Shown: positions 9,590 to 21,410, counted from the stretch's first letter. The stretch: DNA of 64,000 nt from Ryuthela nishihirai (GCA_038380435.1 JAWZYU010000011.1:87954501-88018500); one strand, 5' to 3'. Translations and numbers: made by a program. Notes: generated by a model from the letters alone, not told the origin.

Positions 9590-11790
9590 AAACACTGCAA
9601 CATACAGACATTCATAAGTACACATGGGTTTCACCTGATGGGCTGCATAAGAATATGATTGATTATATATTAATTAGCAACAAATGGGCTAGTTCTGTTA
9701 GAAATACCAGGGCATATAGGGGAGCTGAAATTGGATCTAACCATTACCTTGTTAAAAGTGTCTTGCAACTTAAACTTAAAAGTGTTGTGCTAAGGTAAAA
9801 AATTTACCTTTAATGCTGAAAGATTCAGTTATAGCTAAAGCTTACTATGTTAGGTTATTTAATCATTATGACAGTCATGGTTTTCTTACTACTGAAGTTG
9901 AGGAAGAATGGGGCCATTTTAAACAGGATTTTTTTGGAAACTAACAGTACTCTTTTAGGTAAAAAGGAGCAGAAAAGGCAGAATTATTTGAGTGTAAGGC
10001 ACTTGAGCTTATTTCAGAAAGAAGGAACTGCAGAAATGTCCTTAATCAGTACCCTAATAGTCCTAATAGAAAGGATTACAGAGAGCTTAATAAATGTGTG
10101 AAGGATCAGTTAACTGCTGATAAGAATCTTTGGCTTGATGGCTTGACTGACAAAGCCGAGGAAGCAGTTAGACAGCACAACAGCAGAGAGCTGTACCAGA
10201 TAATAATGTTTTGTGTGGTAGAAAACGGACAGGTATACAGGGATTGAAGGATAAACAAAGTAAGGTTATAGAAAGTGAGGATTCTGTCATGGCTAGGTGG
10301 GCTGAGCATTTCAGTGATGTACTAAACAATATTTTAGTTCTACTCTCATTGTTTGCAATGATGATAGATGCATTAGTGACTTTAATATTGGCCCTATAAC
10401 ACATTCTGAAGTTATTTTTGCTATTTCTAAACTTAAACTTCATAAATCCCCAGGGGTAGATGAAATTACTATGGAAATGCTTAGAGCTGGGAATGTTTTG
10501 GTTGCCACTTGGATGACTGAAATTTTGAATGTCTTTTATGATAAAGGCATGGTTCCTAAGGATTTTACCAGAGCTATTATTATCCCTATTTTCAAAAAAG
10601 GTGATCGCAGTTCTTGTGATAACTATAGGGGTATAAGCCTACTCTCTGTTCCAGGTAAAGTTCTTTCCATGATTGTGCTTCATAGAATTAAGAATCTGGT
10701 TGACAGTCAATTGTGTGATGATTCAGAAGTGGTAGGGGATGCGTGGATCAGATATTTTCACTTAGGCAGTTTCTTGAGAAATGTTTCATAAACCTTTAGT
10801 TGCTAGCTTTGTTGATTTCAAAAAAGATTTCGACTCTGTTGATCATCATAATTTGTGGTTGATTGTGAGATCGTATGGCATACTAGACAAGTTAGTTAAC
10901 ATAATGAAAGCTGTCTATAATAACACTGAGAGTTGGTAAGGCTTGTAGCAATTGGTTTAGCATTTCTTCTGGTGTTTGACAAGGGTGTATTTTGTCTCCT
11001 CTTCTCTTTAGTTTGGTTATTGATTAGGTTATGCAAAATTCACTTCAAGGGAAAGATTTTGGCCTTAAATGGTCTGAAGATACGAAAATTTCTGATTTAG
11101 ATTATGCTGATATTTAGCCCTTTTGGCAAATGATGTTGATGAGATGAACTCTCATTCGAGCTGTTGATGAGACTGGTAGTAGAGTAGGTTTGGTTATAAA
11201 CAGAGAGAAAACTAAAGTGATGAAAATTGGTCAGGCAGGTTGTGATTCAGTTATTCTGAATGGTTGCAGTCTTGAGCAGGTGTCACAGTTTTAATTACCT
11301 TGGGAGCTACGTAACAGATACTGGTGATGTGCGGCATGAGATTAACAGACGAATAGGGATTGCTGCCGGGACTTTTAAGAATCTATGGAGATTGTGGAGA
11401 AATAGGCTTATACACCTAAAGACTAAAATTAGACTGTATAATAGTTTGGTTCTTTCTAGGGTTAGTTATGGTAGTGAAACTTGGATGCTGTGCAAACAAG
11501 ATAACAGGTAACTAGATGCTTATGTAGTATCTTGGGTAGTAGGTGGTTTAACTTTGTAACTAATGATGAGGTTAGGCAAAGGAGTCTGCAACCTCCTTTA
11601 AGCAGCATATTGTGCAGAGAGAGATTCCGCTGGTTTGGCCATGTTGCCCGTATGGATAATTATAGATTGGCGAATAGGGTTATGAACAGTGTGCCTGGAG
11701 GCCTCAGAAGGGGGGGGGGGGGGTAGACCTAGGATGTGGTGGGCAGACAATGTCAAACAGGACCTTGTTAGAATTGGTGTAGATTGAGTT
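9590..11790 (+). pseudogene. RTE-like LINE, copy A (endonuclease end to 3' end)
   Basis: Non-LTR retrotransposon ORF2 remnant. Order: end of the AP-type endonuclease (TWVSPDGLHKNMIDYILIS, about 9625-9690, then GSNHYLV); linker; reverse transcriptase with KKGDRSSCDNYRGISLLSVP at 10600-10650, a FVDFKK.FDSVDHHNLW block near 10810-10860, a QGCILSP-type motif near 10980 and a damaged YAD motif near 11105; then the C-terminal YLGSYVTDTGDVRHEINRRI (11295-11350), SYGSETWMLC, and RFRWFGHVARMDN near 11625. The TWxSPDG...IDYIL and GSYVT/GHVARM signatures point to the RTE group. Many stops and frameshifts. A sister copy lies at 58010-60365, and 3' ends lie at 48682-48935 and 54480-54710. Confidence 0.85.
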
Positions 11791-11855
11791 TGCGAAATTT
11801 ATTAATTCACTAAAAGTACCCCACTCGTCATAATTATGAATTACTAACCATAGAT

Positions 11856-11944
11856 TTCCTCAACACTTGCTGATCTTGGTTGAACAGTTCCCCTCAACAC
11901 TTGCTGAAGAAAAAGTTTCCCTCAACACTTGCTGATCTTGGCGA
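11856..11944. repeat. short tandem repeat, three units
   Basis: CTCAACACTTGCTGA occurs three times (near 11858, 11893 and 11921), the first and third followed by TCTTGG. Units are 28-35 bases with variable spacers. Confidence 0.8.
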
Positions 11945-12454
11945 TTTCTTACACCCTCTCCCAACCTCTGCCACATGCAGATCGCATTACGGCCACCCAC
12001 ACATCCGCTGACCCTCCAATCCTTAGAGCTAAGCCACTGACATGTCAATTTATGGCACCCCACCGCTCCCCCACACTCAACAACCAACTGCCTCTCCTGC
12101 ATTAGCTTAAGCTCCTCACTTCCCACCTGATGGCATGAAATGCACATCATGGATCAAAAACTTTTTTAAGCACTCTATGCTATCAAAGGTATAAATGATT
12201 ATTTCCTTTGCCAAGGCGGGTAGACCAATGGCAGCCATTATCCTTTTTTTAATCTCCACTGAGACATCACTTGCCGGCAAGATTGTCGATTATTAAATTT
12301 GTCAACGAACCCATCCTCTATCGAACCCATCCTCTACAGCATGGTACATAAATCTCTCCTTAATAGTTGTTGATACTTGATAGCATAGTCCATGTGTTTG
12401 AAGTGCTTAAAAACATTTAACAGTATCATAGAGAATTAAATAGCTTTAATTTTA
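11945..12454. other. intron sequence, no gene seen
   Basis: A relatively C-rich part (11945-12150) and AT-rich remainder. An open frame on the minus strand at 11860-12150 overlaps the tandem repeat and shows no family features. A short direct repeat, CGAACCCATCCTCTA, lies near 12305-12340. Confidence 0.4.
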
Positions 12455-12854
12455 TATGCATAATGTGCATAAATGACTGAAATTTTTAGAAAAAACAAAA
12501 TAAATGAAAGGTTTTAAGCATTAATAGAAATATTATGAAGTGTTTATATTAGAATATAAAATAATTTAAAGAAAATGTGGGAAAAATACAGTAAAATTTT
12601 GTAATTTTTTTTTAAATGCTTTATAATTTTAACCTAACATTTTTTCCTTCTTTTTTTGCCTCCTTGATTTTTTGCCATTTTATTAATCACAATTAAATGC
12701 TCTTTCTTATGATATATATAACATGACATGCTTCTGTTCATTAGTTACTTCAGCATGAGGTTCTAAAAGCTATTTTTGTTTATTTTCTGAAAACTCCTTA
12801 AATAAGTTTGATCACCACAGTTAGTTCAGTTTCAGAAGTCCAACAGTGTAAGGG
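12455..12854. mobile_element. piggyBac-like MITE, copy 3 (right part only)
   Basis: Matches 5966-6369 of copy 1 and ends in the same AGTGTAAGGG followed by TTAA at 12855-12858. The left end is missing. Confidence 0.7.
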
Positions 12855-12858
12855 TTAA

Positions 12859-13226
12859 TGATACACAAAATGGTATACAGATGTTATTCAATATATATAT
12901 ACTGGCATGTAGAATCTTGCATTATTGTGCCATTTGGAACCTAACCTTGAAACTATATAACAGAGTAGGCAAATTTTTTTTGGCAGGCCATATGAGGTGT
13001 GCCAATATGCAGCTGGCCAGCTGTGCAAAAAATGCCAAAGGAAGTGGAGGGGGGGGGGGTGAAGGGGTCAACAGAGTTGAGTTTCCCGATTTTCCCCATT
13101 ATAATATCTTGAGTTTTTGTTCAGTTGATGTAATCAGACCATGCAAAACCTATCAAGAAGGTTGTGAAATATTTGATATCACTTATATAAAGCAAATCAA
13201 GCAATTTGATCAATAGCCAAAAGCTT
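12859..13226. other. intron sequence, no gene seen
   Basis: Includes a G run near 13050. An open frame at 12881-13216 encodes no recognisable domain and runs across the G tract; not accepted as a gene. Confidence 0.4.
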
Positions 13227-13421
13227 CATGGCCAAGTGGTTAGAGTTCATGCTGTTGATCACTACCTGGATTCAAGCCCTGGATATTTCTTTGTTATGTG
13301 TTGTATTTCTGCTGAGATCTCACCTTCTTCACAGATCTTCTCTATGATGTATTAAACCGAAAAGCTCCTCAGACTTCTGTGACAAGGAGCTGCTTGAGGG
13401 ATAATTTTATTAATTTATTTA
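13227..13421 (+). repeat. tRNA-derived SINE, family 1
   Basis: Has the A-box region GGCCAAGTGGTTAGAGTTC, a diverged B box (GGATTCAAGCCC) and the family body through ACAAGGAGCTGCTTGAGGG, ending in a TTTATTAATTTATTT tail. One of the more diverged copies. Confidence 0.75.
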
Positions 13422-13914
13422 TCATAAAGCACAGTACACTCAAGAAAAAAAATTCAGATATTAGAAGTTCAAGCATCTTTGCTAACATTTTCTCATTTCT
13501 ACTCTTTAATATCTGGAGTGGGTGTTGTTTTAACCAATAGAGTGCCAGGCTCATAACCTAATGTTCCCAGCTCTAAGTGCCCACTGTACATGGGGTTAAA
13601 AAGGATATACCAATAAACTTTGTAAAGACCATCCTTCAGGTGGATCAAAAAGACATGGCTTCTTCTGGAGAAAAGTAACTGAAATGAATGCACTTGTGCA
13701 TTAAATCAGTTAGAGTCAATCACAATTATTTCAAAATTCTATAGTCAGCAGAAAAAAAGTAATTTTTTTAACTCATAGTTTGCAATGAAGTTTTAAGATA
13801 TGACTGGCATCTTGTGGATTCCCTTAAAATCAGGCACTAGTGTGCAATGCATATTTTTCATACTCACTCATTGTGGCCCTAAAACCCACTCACAATCTCA
13901 ACACATATGCATTC
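13422..13914. other. intron sequence, no gene seen
   Basis: No recognisable element or coding signal. Confidence 0.45.
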
Positions 13915-14640
13915 TTAATAAAATTTAAAGAATCCTAATTTAAAATTGTTTAGGCTGATAAAACCAGCCAACTAATACTATTAAATAGCTCACAATTTAA
14001 TGAAAAATCAGACTGAACCCTAATAGAATTAAAATATAAATCTATTTCACACAACTCTTTACTTTCAGTTCTGAACAAACTGAACAATCATAAGCAGAAC
14101 GCTTTCCTCCCTGCAGAAATTTCTAGAGCATGAAAATCATCACTGTATTTTAATATCCTCTAACTCTTTACTAAAATTACATAAACCTGGATTGGAAAAA
14201 CCCCTATTACAATTTTATACTCCATACTTTCCTCCTGACAATTATTCCATTAAATCAGGAACTGATTTAATTGCTAAACTTAAAAACATTGACTTTAAAC
14301 TGGAATACATATTGCATTCATTAGTTGTTGTTTCATTATATCGCAGTACCCCCATTTTGGAAGATCCATGCTATTGAAACACAAATGGTTGGAGGTTGCT
14401 GAGCCCATGGCCATAGAATATTTTAACATCTGTGAAGCTCTTGAGCTCGCCACCAATAACTGTTGGTTCTCTGCTAACAGTGAACTTTACATTCAAGCTC
14501 TATAAAGGTACACCCTCATCAACCCTTTTGGCAGATGCTATCACGAGGCATATTGTATCTAAAGTTTTAAACAACTGCCCCTTAAATCTTTCCATGTGTT
14601 GGAACATTATTAATCGGTTCATCTTTTGAAGTCTAGTGAC
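13915..14640 (+). pseudogene. Penelope-like element (family 2), reverse transcriptase fragment
   Basis: Remnant of the same family as 34720-38200. The reverse transcriptase fingers/palm is recognisable as FYTPYFPPDNYSIKSGTDL (about 14210-14270), then KLEYILHSLVVVSLYRSTPI, where DVVSLYTSTP is the motif A consensus; the catalytic Asp is changed to Val here. Reading across frames gives TNNCWFSANSELY (14453-14495) and the CWNIINRFIF segment, which corresponds to the motif C region (CRNIDDFFLF in the sister copy) with both Asp lost. Truncated before the GIY-YIG domain. Dead. Confidence 0.7.
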
Positions 14641-15564
14641 TTAAAAAGTAAACTTCGGTGCCACAGTACAAAGTTGTAAAAAAAAATTCTGAATAGAAAT
14701 TGGCAATTTTTTAACTGTTACTAACGAAATATCGAAAATAACATTTGAAACTATGATATATATTCCTTACCTTTTGATTCTGCTGGAAAAAATTATGATA
14801 AAGTTTAAAAATAAATCTTTGCCTGCAGTGAACGAATGGGCATGTTCAGTTACCATAAATAGCATCAAGTAGTGACAATTTAGTTTATGCCTTTATTCTG
14901 CCATACTGTGCATAGATTATTGATCAGTTGTAATTCCTGGTACTTTGGCCTGTGTATAAACTAAATGGCCAAATTATTATATACACCTACCTTTTGCACT
15001 CACAATACCAGCCAGATATCTTGGTAAGGACTCAATGAAATGTTGAAAACACGGAGGTGATATTGCTGCCCGTGAAGCAAGGATTGCCTGTCGTGGAACA
15101 TATCCACAGTTGCCAATGGGGGATTGGCAAGCTCAAACAGATCTTTTCAATTCGTCCCACAAATTTTCAATGGGGTTGAGGTATAGTTGACCCATTAAGG
15201 TACAGGGGGCCGGTTGAGTGTGGTAAACTCACTTGAATGCTCCTGGAGCCAATTGTGGCCACCACTCAGGAAGTATTCTGTGTGGCATTGTCTTGTTGAA
15301 AGATGGCATCATGGTGTGGAAAGAGAATCATTATGAACAGGTACGGATTGTTGGTGAGGATGTTCACATACTTTGTGCTGGTTGACGGAGGTCTCGATAG
15401 GTACAAGGGGCCCTCAGGAAGCCCATGTAAATGCACCCCAAACTGGGACACCACCTACAGCACCTGTATGACCCCAACTTGACAAGCTGGCTCCATCACT
15501 TCATGTGGTTTACACTATACATGCACCCTCCCATCAACGTCATAGAGTTGAAACCGTGATTTGT

Positions 15565-15609
15565 CATCATATCTGCTTATTGATTTGTCATCAATAAGGA
15601 GATATGATG
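15565..15609. repeat. hairpin with 20-bp arms in Tc1 copy
   Basis: Arms 15565-15584 and 15590-15609, 19 of 20 paired, loop 5 bases. A direct repeat GATTTGTCATCA is also duplicated at this spot. Confidence 0.8.
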
Positions 15610-15928
15610 TGATGTCGACTGCCATAGGCTATTTTATCCATGGTACGACAGATAGTCTTTGTGCATAAGCTTGTGGATGTGCCCTCATTCAGTTCTGACA
15701 TTATCTGCTCCACAGTAGCTGTGTGATTCCTTGTAATGATGCGGGACAGTCTGCACTCACCTCAAGAGTCAATTGTACGTTTGCATCCACGTTTCTCCTA
15801 CTGATTGGAAGTTTTGCCATATTTCACATAGTCTTGGTATACTTGTGCAACGGTCTGACATGGAAATCCCAACAGTTCAGCAGTTACGGTGATTGATCAA
15901 CCAGCCTTCCTCGCACCTATTATCTGGG

Positions 15929-16724
15929 TGTGATGGTCCACCCATTCACTTTTACCTTTCTTTAACCAGTTTTGCATTATTTACATTATATTTATCAGTT
16001 TGGGGATTTTAAATAATTTTTGTGGACTCTCAATCCTTGTTCCAAGCAGCAGGAGTTGCACATGCGCAACTCCGACCCTTTGACTGACAACCGCTAAAGC
16101 GCGTGCAGGACACACTCTCTTTTATGTCATAGCTTGTGCGATCATCAGTTTATGCAGATGTCTTTCCTGGCGTGCTATAGCCAAGTGCCAGCTTTGTACA
16201 CTGCTTGTTATAACTTGGTGATGTTAGGTCACAGAATTAGTTATTGAGATTGTGTATTGAGAGTTAGCATTAGTAGTGATGAAGTAGTGAAGTGATGAAA
16301 AGAAGTGAAGAGTAGTGATGAAGTAATAAGAAGAAGTAATGAGTTGAGATGTAGTAGCAGAGTTATTGTGAATCAGTGTTGACAGAATTTTTGTCCAAGA
16401 TGTAGTCAAGATTTTCACTTTGAGTTTGGTAAATTGAATTTTTGGAAATAAACTTTGTTTGTTTTAGTAACTTTTGAACTTTGCTATTTTTTCTCTTGAA
16501 CAACGTAAATTGATATTTTGATTAAATTGTACTTGAACTTGACAATCATATTTGAATTCTTACTTGATAAGTAACGCTTGGCAAATACTTCAACGAACCC
16601 TATTTCAACTTTATTTGGCAAGTTATTATTGCCTAGCGCCCGATAGAGCAATCCGGAATTTGAATAAAATTGGATCAGATAAAGGTCCAAACTTTGAAAA
16701 GTTAATAATCTTTGGAGCGTTACA
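15929..16724 (+). mobile_element. solo LTR, Gypsy-type family of 28445-33950
   Basis: 796 bases, beginning TGTGATGG and ending GCGTTACA, with 4-bp target duplication TGGG (15925-15928 and 16725-16728). It is the reverse complement of the LTRs at 28445-29184 and 33009-33950: shared segments include TTAACCAGTTTTGC, the GGAGTTGCACATGCGCAACTCC palindrome at 16052-16073 and GATCAGATAAAGGTCCAAAC near the 3' end. No internal region follows, so it is the product of LTR-LTR recombination. It also has a GAAGTAGTGA-type simple stretch at 16270-16350. Confidence 0.9.
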
Positions 16725-17710
16725 TGGGCAAGTCATAACTCACTACCTCGTTGCCTTTACCCATGAATACTTTTCTGTGACTGGTTTCCAATACATAGAG
16801 ACTTGCCCTATTTATAGGCATTGCCAGTTTCAGCATTCCACGTGCCAACACAATACTTCTGCTTTGCTTATTGTTATGGGGGTGTATATAATAATTTGCC
16901 CATTCAGTGTAGTTCTTGTAGAGTTGTAATGCTTTCTAAACTATTAACGTTAAAGATATTGATTTTATTACTACCAGAAATTGCGTCATCCTGGAACTGC
17001 GCACATCAGCTTTCAATCAATATTTTAGCAGACTTTCATTTTTAAAGACTTTTTTTTACTCTAATGTTTCTAAAATTTTTCTTTACTGCTTCTCGAATGG
17101 ATACTGTGATTATCAACAATAATTGATTAGAAATGATTGTAAATGGAACCACTAACGATCCATTAGTTATAATAGCTCGTTTAGTTCCCCGGGACACCCC
17201 AATATTCTTACCTTTTTTCATAGTAATCATTGAAACTATTAGTAATCTTATTCGATTTCTAACTATAATGGTGGGAATCAAAACATCATTAAGATTACAC
17301 AAAGTGTGATTTTTGAAACTTTATTTATTAATACTTTTAATTACATTTCAACCAAATAACTAATTAAGATCAGGAAATTGGAATTTTTAGCCAAAATTTC
17401 TGCCGAAATTTTAGAATGAAATTTTTCTGTGGCAGTTATGCAGCTTCATAATAAAGCTACTCATTCTCAAATTCAGTGTTTCACAGTTAAACTTTAAATG
17501 CTTTGAAACATTTTCATTGAATTTTTCTCATGCTTCTTTATCATTTTTCAGATATATTTCCCAATTTTATTTAAATTATCTTGCTTTTCAAGCAAAATGG
17601 TTTTTTATGACACTGCTTTTTTTAAGCTTAGAGTTTGCCAATCATCAATAGTCTAAGCATATGCATTATATTCATAAATGATTGAAGATTTTAGAAAAAA
17701 CTAGAATGAA

Positions 17711-17985
17711 AGGATTGAAGTTCAAACGAAAGCGTATATATGAAAAAACCTGCTTTGAATTATGCCCACTACCATTCTTTCCCCACTCCCAAAAGGAATG
17801 GATATTTTGTGGTGGTAGTCCTTCACGAGTTTTTCTCAAATTAAAGCTTTTGATGTCTTCAATGTCATTTGCTACCTCCATAAAACCCCAAACAAAAATC
17901 AGCCATGGGCTACCTCAAACACACTGCCCCTCTCCCTCCCAAAAATGGAAGAAAAATGTGGTTGATGTATATGAGTCTTATATCA
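17711..17985. repeat. repeat related to 1560-2160
   Basis: Shares TCAAATGAAAG and GGGCTACCTCAAAC-like blocks with the 1560-2160 array and lies directly before the second fold-back copy, as there. Minus-frame ORFs here have no recognisable domain. Confidence 0.5.
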
Positions 17986-18034
17986 AATGAAAGTTTCTGA
18001 AGATAGATCATTTTCATTGCAAAAAAAAAGCAAA

Positions 18035-18310
18035 ATATGAATTAAAAATTTAAATATCCATCTTCTTATATGCACCCTAGAAAGTAGAAAATAAAACTAA
18101 AGCATATTGTTACAATCATTTATTGAATTTGTATTCACTTCAAAGGAAGATAGGGTGCTAATTTACCTACTCAAGAAGATTGATGGTGCCTTATCTTCCT
18201 TTGAAGTGTACGAATTCAGTAACTGATTGCACCAATATATGATTTAGTTTTATTTTCTACTTTTGTGGTACATGTAAGAAGATGGGTATATATTTTATTT
18301 TTTTATTTAT
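18035..18310. repeat. fold-back repeat, copy 2
   Basis: Same palindromic structure as 2165-2430: ATCCATCTTCTTATATGCACC...AAAGTAGAAAATAAAAC on the left mirrors GTTTTATTTTCTACTTTTG...AGAAGATGGGTAT on the right, with the GGAAGATAGGG and CTTATCTTCC loop region between. Confidence 0.75.
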
Positions 18311-18404
18311 ATTTTTAAAATAAAATGGTAGTCAAATTCAGAATTAGGTAAGGTAAGATGGGCATGTAAGCTCAGCCAACATTGAAGCTTTTTTTTGTGT
18401 ACTT

Positions 18405-18603
18405 CTCCCTTGGCTGAGTGGCTAGTGTGATTGGCTGTTGATCAAAGGGACCTGGATTTGAACCCCAGGTAAGGTACCGATGTTTGTGTCATTTTTCTTC
18501 TGAGGTCCCACCATACTCACAGAACTTATACTATGGCATATAAACTGACAGGCTCCTGTCAGACTTCTGTGGCAAGCAGCTAATTGAGAAGGTATTTATT
18601 TTT
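18405..18603 (+). repeat. tRNA-derived SINE, family 1 (near full length)
   Basis: tRNA head with A box TGGCTGAGTGGCTAGTG and B box GATTTGAACCCC, followed by the family body and a T-rich tail. Two RNA polymerase III promoter boxes at tRNA spacing support a tRNA-derived SINE. Confidence 0.8.
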
Positions 18604-19116
18604 TTTTTTATCAACCAATGGACTCTTAAAAACTCTGATGTGCTATCCATTGTTATAGAACATTACTTTCTCCTATGTAACTTCTATCACCATACCACTA
18701 TTCACCTATAAGTAGGATACATTACTGTATCAATCCAGAAATTGTTGTTCATTACTTATATCAATATTTACCTGTGATATTATCGGTAATTAAAGCTTAT
18801 GCAGATTGACATGACAATATCCATCTTTTGTTCCAGTGTCATCTTGCATAATATCTGTTCAATTTATATTTTCATGATATTTAGCTAGCAATGTTGTTAG
18901 ACCATGCTTCAGCATTTCTGCTATTTTTAAACTACACCCTCTTATAGAGATTTTATTATTTTTTTGATGTTATAAATTTTTAATGCATATGTTTTGGTTT
19001 CTGCCTTAGAATTACATTTGACTTATTCTTTGAGAATTAGATGTACTTTCTGATAAAGCTCAGTATATTTTTATTTGTATATTATGCGTTATAAAATATA
19101 TAATATTCTTAAATAG
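18604..19116. other. intron sequence before VPS18 exon b
   Basis: AT-rich. 18640-18890 resembles 6480-6720 (shared TAGGATACATTMCTRTA, TAAAGCTTATGCAGATTGMC and TTAGCTAGCAATGTYGTTAGACCA), so an additional unnamed repeat is present in both places. Confidence 0.5.
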
Positions 19117-19405
19117 ATATGAAGGAAGTGCTGTTTTGTATGCACAGACTCATAATTCCTTTGAAGAGATTGCTTTGAAGTTTCTTCAAGCTGAACAGGA
19201 AGGAGCATTACGGGTTTTTCTTCTGAAAAAGCTAGAAAGTCTGAAACAGCATGATAAAACCCAAATAACAATGATAGTGTTGTGGCTTCTGGAAATCTAC
19301 CTGAACCAGTTGGGACAAATGCGTAATGCTAGTAGACAGCAAACAGATGTTTATCTTCAACTTCAGTCGGAATTTCGTAATTTACTTAATCAAACAAGAG
19401 TAAAA
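19117..19405 (+). CDS. VPS18: VPS18 internal exon b
   Basis: 96 full codons after completing the split Gln. It begins QYEGSAVLYAQTHNS, then FEEIALKFLQAEQEGALRVF and LLKKLESLKQHDKTQ, followed by VLWLLEIYLNQLGQM. Vertebrate VPS18 has FEEIALKFIEARQEEAL...RKL.SLKPAERTQ...WLTELYLSRLG at this place, an unambiguous match to the clathrin-heavy-chain-like helical repeats. Acceptor TTCTTAAATAG, donor GTAAGA at 19406, ending in phase 0 after Lys. This is the largest exon in the window and has no stop or frameshift, in contrast to the surrounding repeats. Reading on past the donor gives VRKFIISINK, which is intron. Confidence 0.92.
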
Positions 19406-19849
19406 GTAAGAAAATTTATTATTTCGATTAATAAAATTTCAGTTATTCATATATATTTTTTTGTAATTGGTTTCCTTTAAAAAATTGTAAGATAGGTAGA
19501 TAAGCTATTACATGGAATTGAATTCTGGAGTAAAGAAAAGTGAATTTTTTGGATCCTAAAATGTAATGAGGACAAAAGGTGCAATTTTATTTTAAAATGA
19601 AAGCTTACAAAATTATAGACATTTTGGTTGACTTCTTCCACCCATGCAATATCTTGAGTATTTGAAAAGTGCAAAATTTTGTGCTTTTCAAGAATTTTTT
19701 CCCATTAAGTAAAACTTTTCAGAGGAAGTAATAATAATTGCCACAACTTTCAATTAGACATCTATATCAGCTGAGGAAAAGGGGACTGTTGAAAAATCTT
19801 TGCTTTCACTCACACAATGACACCAAGAGTATGAAAAATAAAAAGGAGT
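19406..19849. other. intron sequence, no gene seen
   Basis: AT-rich start of the 3,509-base intron. Confidence 0.5.
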
Positions 19850-20226
19850 GGGTATGGAGTGACTCAGTCGTAGCATGCCAGGCTTGTAATCTGCAGTTCC
19901 CGGTTTCAGTCCCACCTTTTCCAGCTTCAAGATTTATCTCTGCAAAACTCTCCACCCTGCTCTCAGTCATTTGGGGACACTGACAGGCTTGGAAAGGCTG
20001 CTGTTCATTGGATGAGATGTTCAACCATTGCCCTGTGTGCAGGAGAGCCATACCCTGTGCCCATTACAAAACATACTGGATGGCCTTGACGAGGCTAACA
20101 GCTGTCTAGTGGGTCCCCTTCCCCCAACCTTCTCTGAATTCTTGTGATCTGGCAATTTAGCCCACTGTGTGCAAAAAAGGTGCTGCTCAGAGGTAAAATA
20201 ACCCAAACCAAGAGGCCAAGGACGTA
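19850..20226 (+). repeat. tRNA-derived SINE, family 2 (full-length copy)
   Basis: Head GAGTGACTCAGTCGTAGCATG resembles an A box and GGTTTCAGTCCCACC a B box. The body includes CAGTCATTTGGGGACACTGA, GGAGAGCCATACCCTGTGC, AATTTAGCCCACTGTGTGC and AGAGGTAAAATAACCCAA. Related copies: 22500-22670, 60590-60712 (minus) and 60935-61225. Confidence 0.75.
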
Positions 20227-21039
20227 TATATTCGTTTTTAGTACAACAACAAAAAACTTTTTTTAAATAAAAATTGCCATTGTGATTTTATATATATATC
20301 TTATAAAAATATATAATTCAGGCTTCAAAAATAATATTTTGTTTTTTAATTTGATGCATGTTTTATTAAACTACAATATAAATGATTTTATAAAGCCATC
20401 TGATTGCCATTTCTTAGAGCACTAAATAGTATTGACAATTTGCTTGTTAACATTCCTTTTTGCTGAAGCAACCTTCTGATTTAAGCTCACAAGTTTGATT
20501 TGAACTATTTTCAACAGATTTTTCTTTAAATTTTCAAAAATCTGCTGAAAATTAACAAAAAAACTGCTATTTTTAAAAACGATAGATTTTGGAAGTATTT
20601 ACAAAGTGCATACCGCCATTTCCCCCCCCCCCTATTTCACACTCTATTCTGTCATAAGCCTATTTCAGTATTCCCAAGTTATTTTTGTGTTATATTTCAT
20701 TTATCATTTTGCCCAGCATTCTATTCATCTTTCCCACTCTTAAAATCGAAACTGGAAGATCCTTCTTAGAAATTCTGGTTACAGCTGCATTTAATTAGTT
20801 ATGCTTCACTGAGGCAAACAAGATGCAGATGGCTGACACATGCTATCTCCGTTCCATGTGCTATAAGTGTTTTTTACATTTTTGTTCCAGCATATTGGAT
20901 ACCGTTTGTAAAGTATCTTCATCGGCATCCTCAGTGGCATCTCACATTCCAACTACCTATGGAGAGAAAATGGTTAGTGGGATGTTTAAAGAAACTATGT
21001 TTATTGAGAGAGGGAATGCCGGCAATATCAAACAGCCCC
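20227..21039. other. intron sequence, no gene seen
   Basis: AT-rich, with a C run near 20623-20632. The part after about 20930 may be weakly diverged LINE 5' sequence. Confidence 0.45.
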
Positions 21040-21410
21040 CTAATTGCAGGCATGGGGCAAAGACCTGTTTCTTACGAAAGGCTGAAAACATCTGCACTGA
21101 AAGACTTCCCCCAATGTAGAATTTGACGATGCCAATAGATGCAAAGAGTTCAGGTGCCTGCTATGACCTCTGCTCATGATTATCCATCAGCTGATAAACA
21201 TATCCTGTGAATTGTTCACTTGGGGCTGTCAACCCACAAACAAAGAGAAAACACAGCGGAAGATTTTCCCTCCACAGAAGCCCACCAGTGCAGCAAAATC
21301 AGGATCCATAATCAAGCTCAGAGCCATATATCTGTCCAGTCCAGTGGGTTTATATGGTCAGCACCAGGACCCTGTGTGGTTGACTACTCCTCAGCAGGGT
21401 AGAAAATAGG
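21040..21410 (-). repeat. inverted copy of the RTE-like LINE 5' region
   Basis: Reverse complement matches 58010-58600: shared blocks are GGCATGGGRCAAAGACC, AGGCCCACCAGTGCAGCAAA-like, GGATCCATAATCAAGCTCA and ACCAGGACCCTGT. At 58010 this sequence lies upstream of the LINE endonuclease, so here only a 5' piece is present, without downstream LINE sequence. The frame open at 21176-21409 is on the opposite strand of the element. Confidence 0.65.

Larger units (their letters stand above)
14957..16909 (-). mobile_element. Tc1-like transposon, family 2, carrying a solo LTR
   Basis: Terminal repeats: TGGCCAAATTATTATATACACC at the left matches, inverted, GGTGTATATAATAATTTGCCC at the right, with TA at 16910-16911. 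The decayed transposase is on the minus strand: FQQDNATQN near 15270-15300 (second catalytic Asp), then PPVP...LNPIENLWDELK-like sequence across frames (15150-15200), and an N-terminal part near 15560-15900. The transposase is split by the LTR at 15929-16724. Several frameshifts. Confidence 0.8.
14649..17708. mobile_element. piggyBac-like MITE, copy 2, interrupted by Tc1 with solo LTR
   Basis: 14649-14956 matches 4930-5280 of copy 1 and 16912-17708 matches 5285-6020, in the same orientation. The gap is filled by the Tc1 at 14957-16909, whose TA target lies at the break. Both outer ends of the MITE are lost (no TTAA). Confidence 0.75.

Noticed and set aside
12881..13216. 111-codon ORF
   Set aside because: Runs through a G tract and a low-complexity Gly stretch; no domain, no splice context.
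16552..16929. 125-codon ORF
   Set aside because: Lies in the solo LTR and Tc1 end; explained by those elements.
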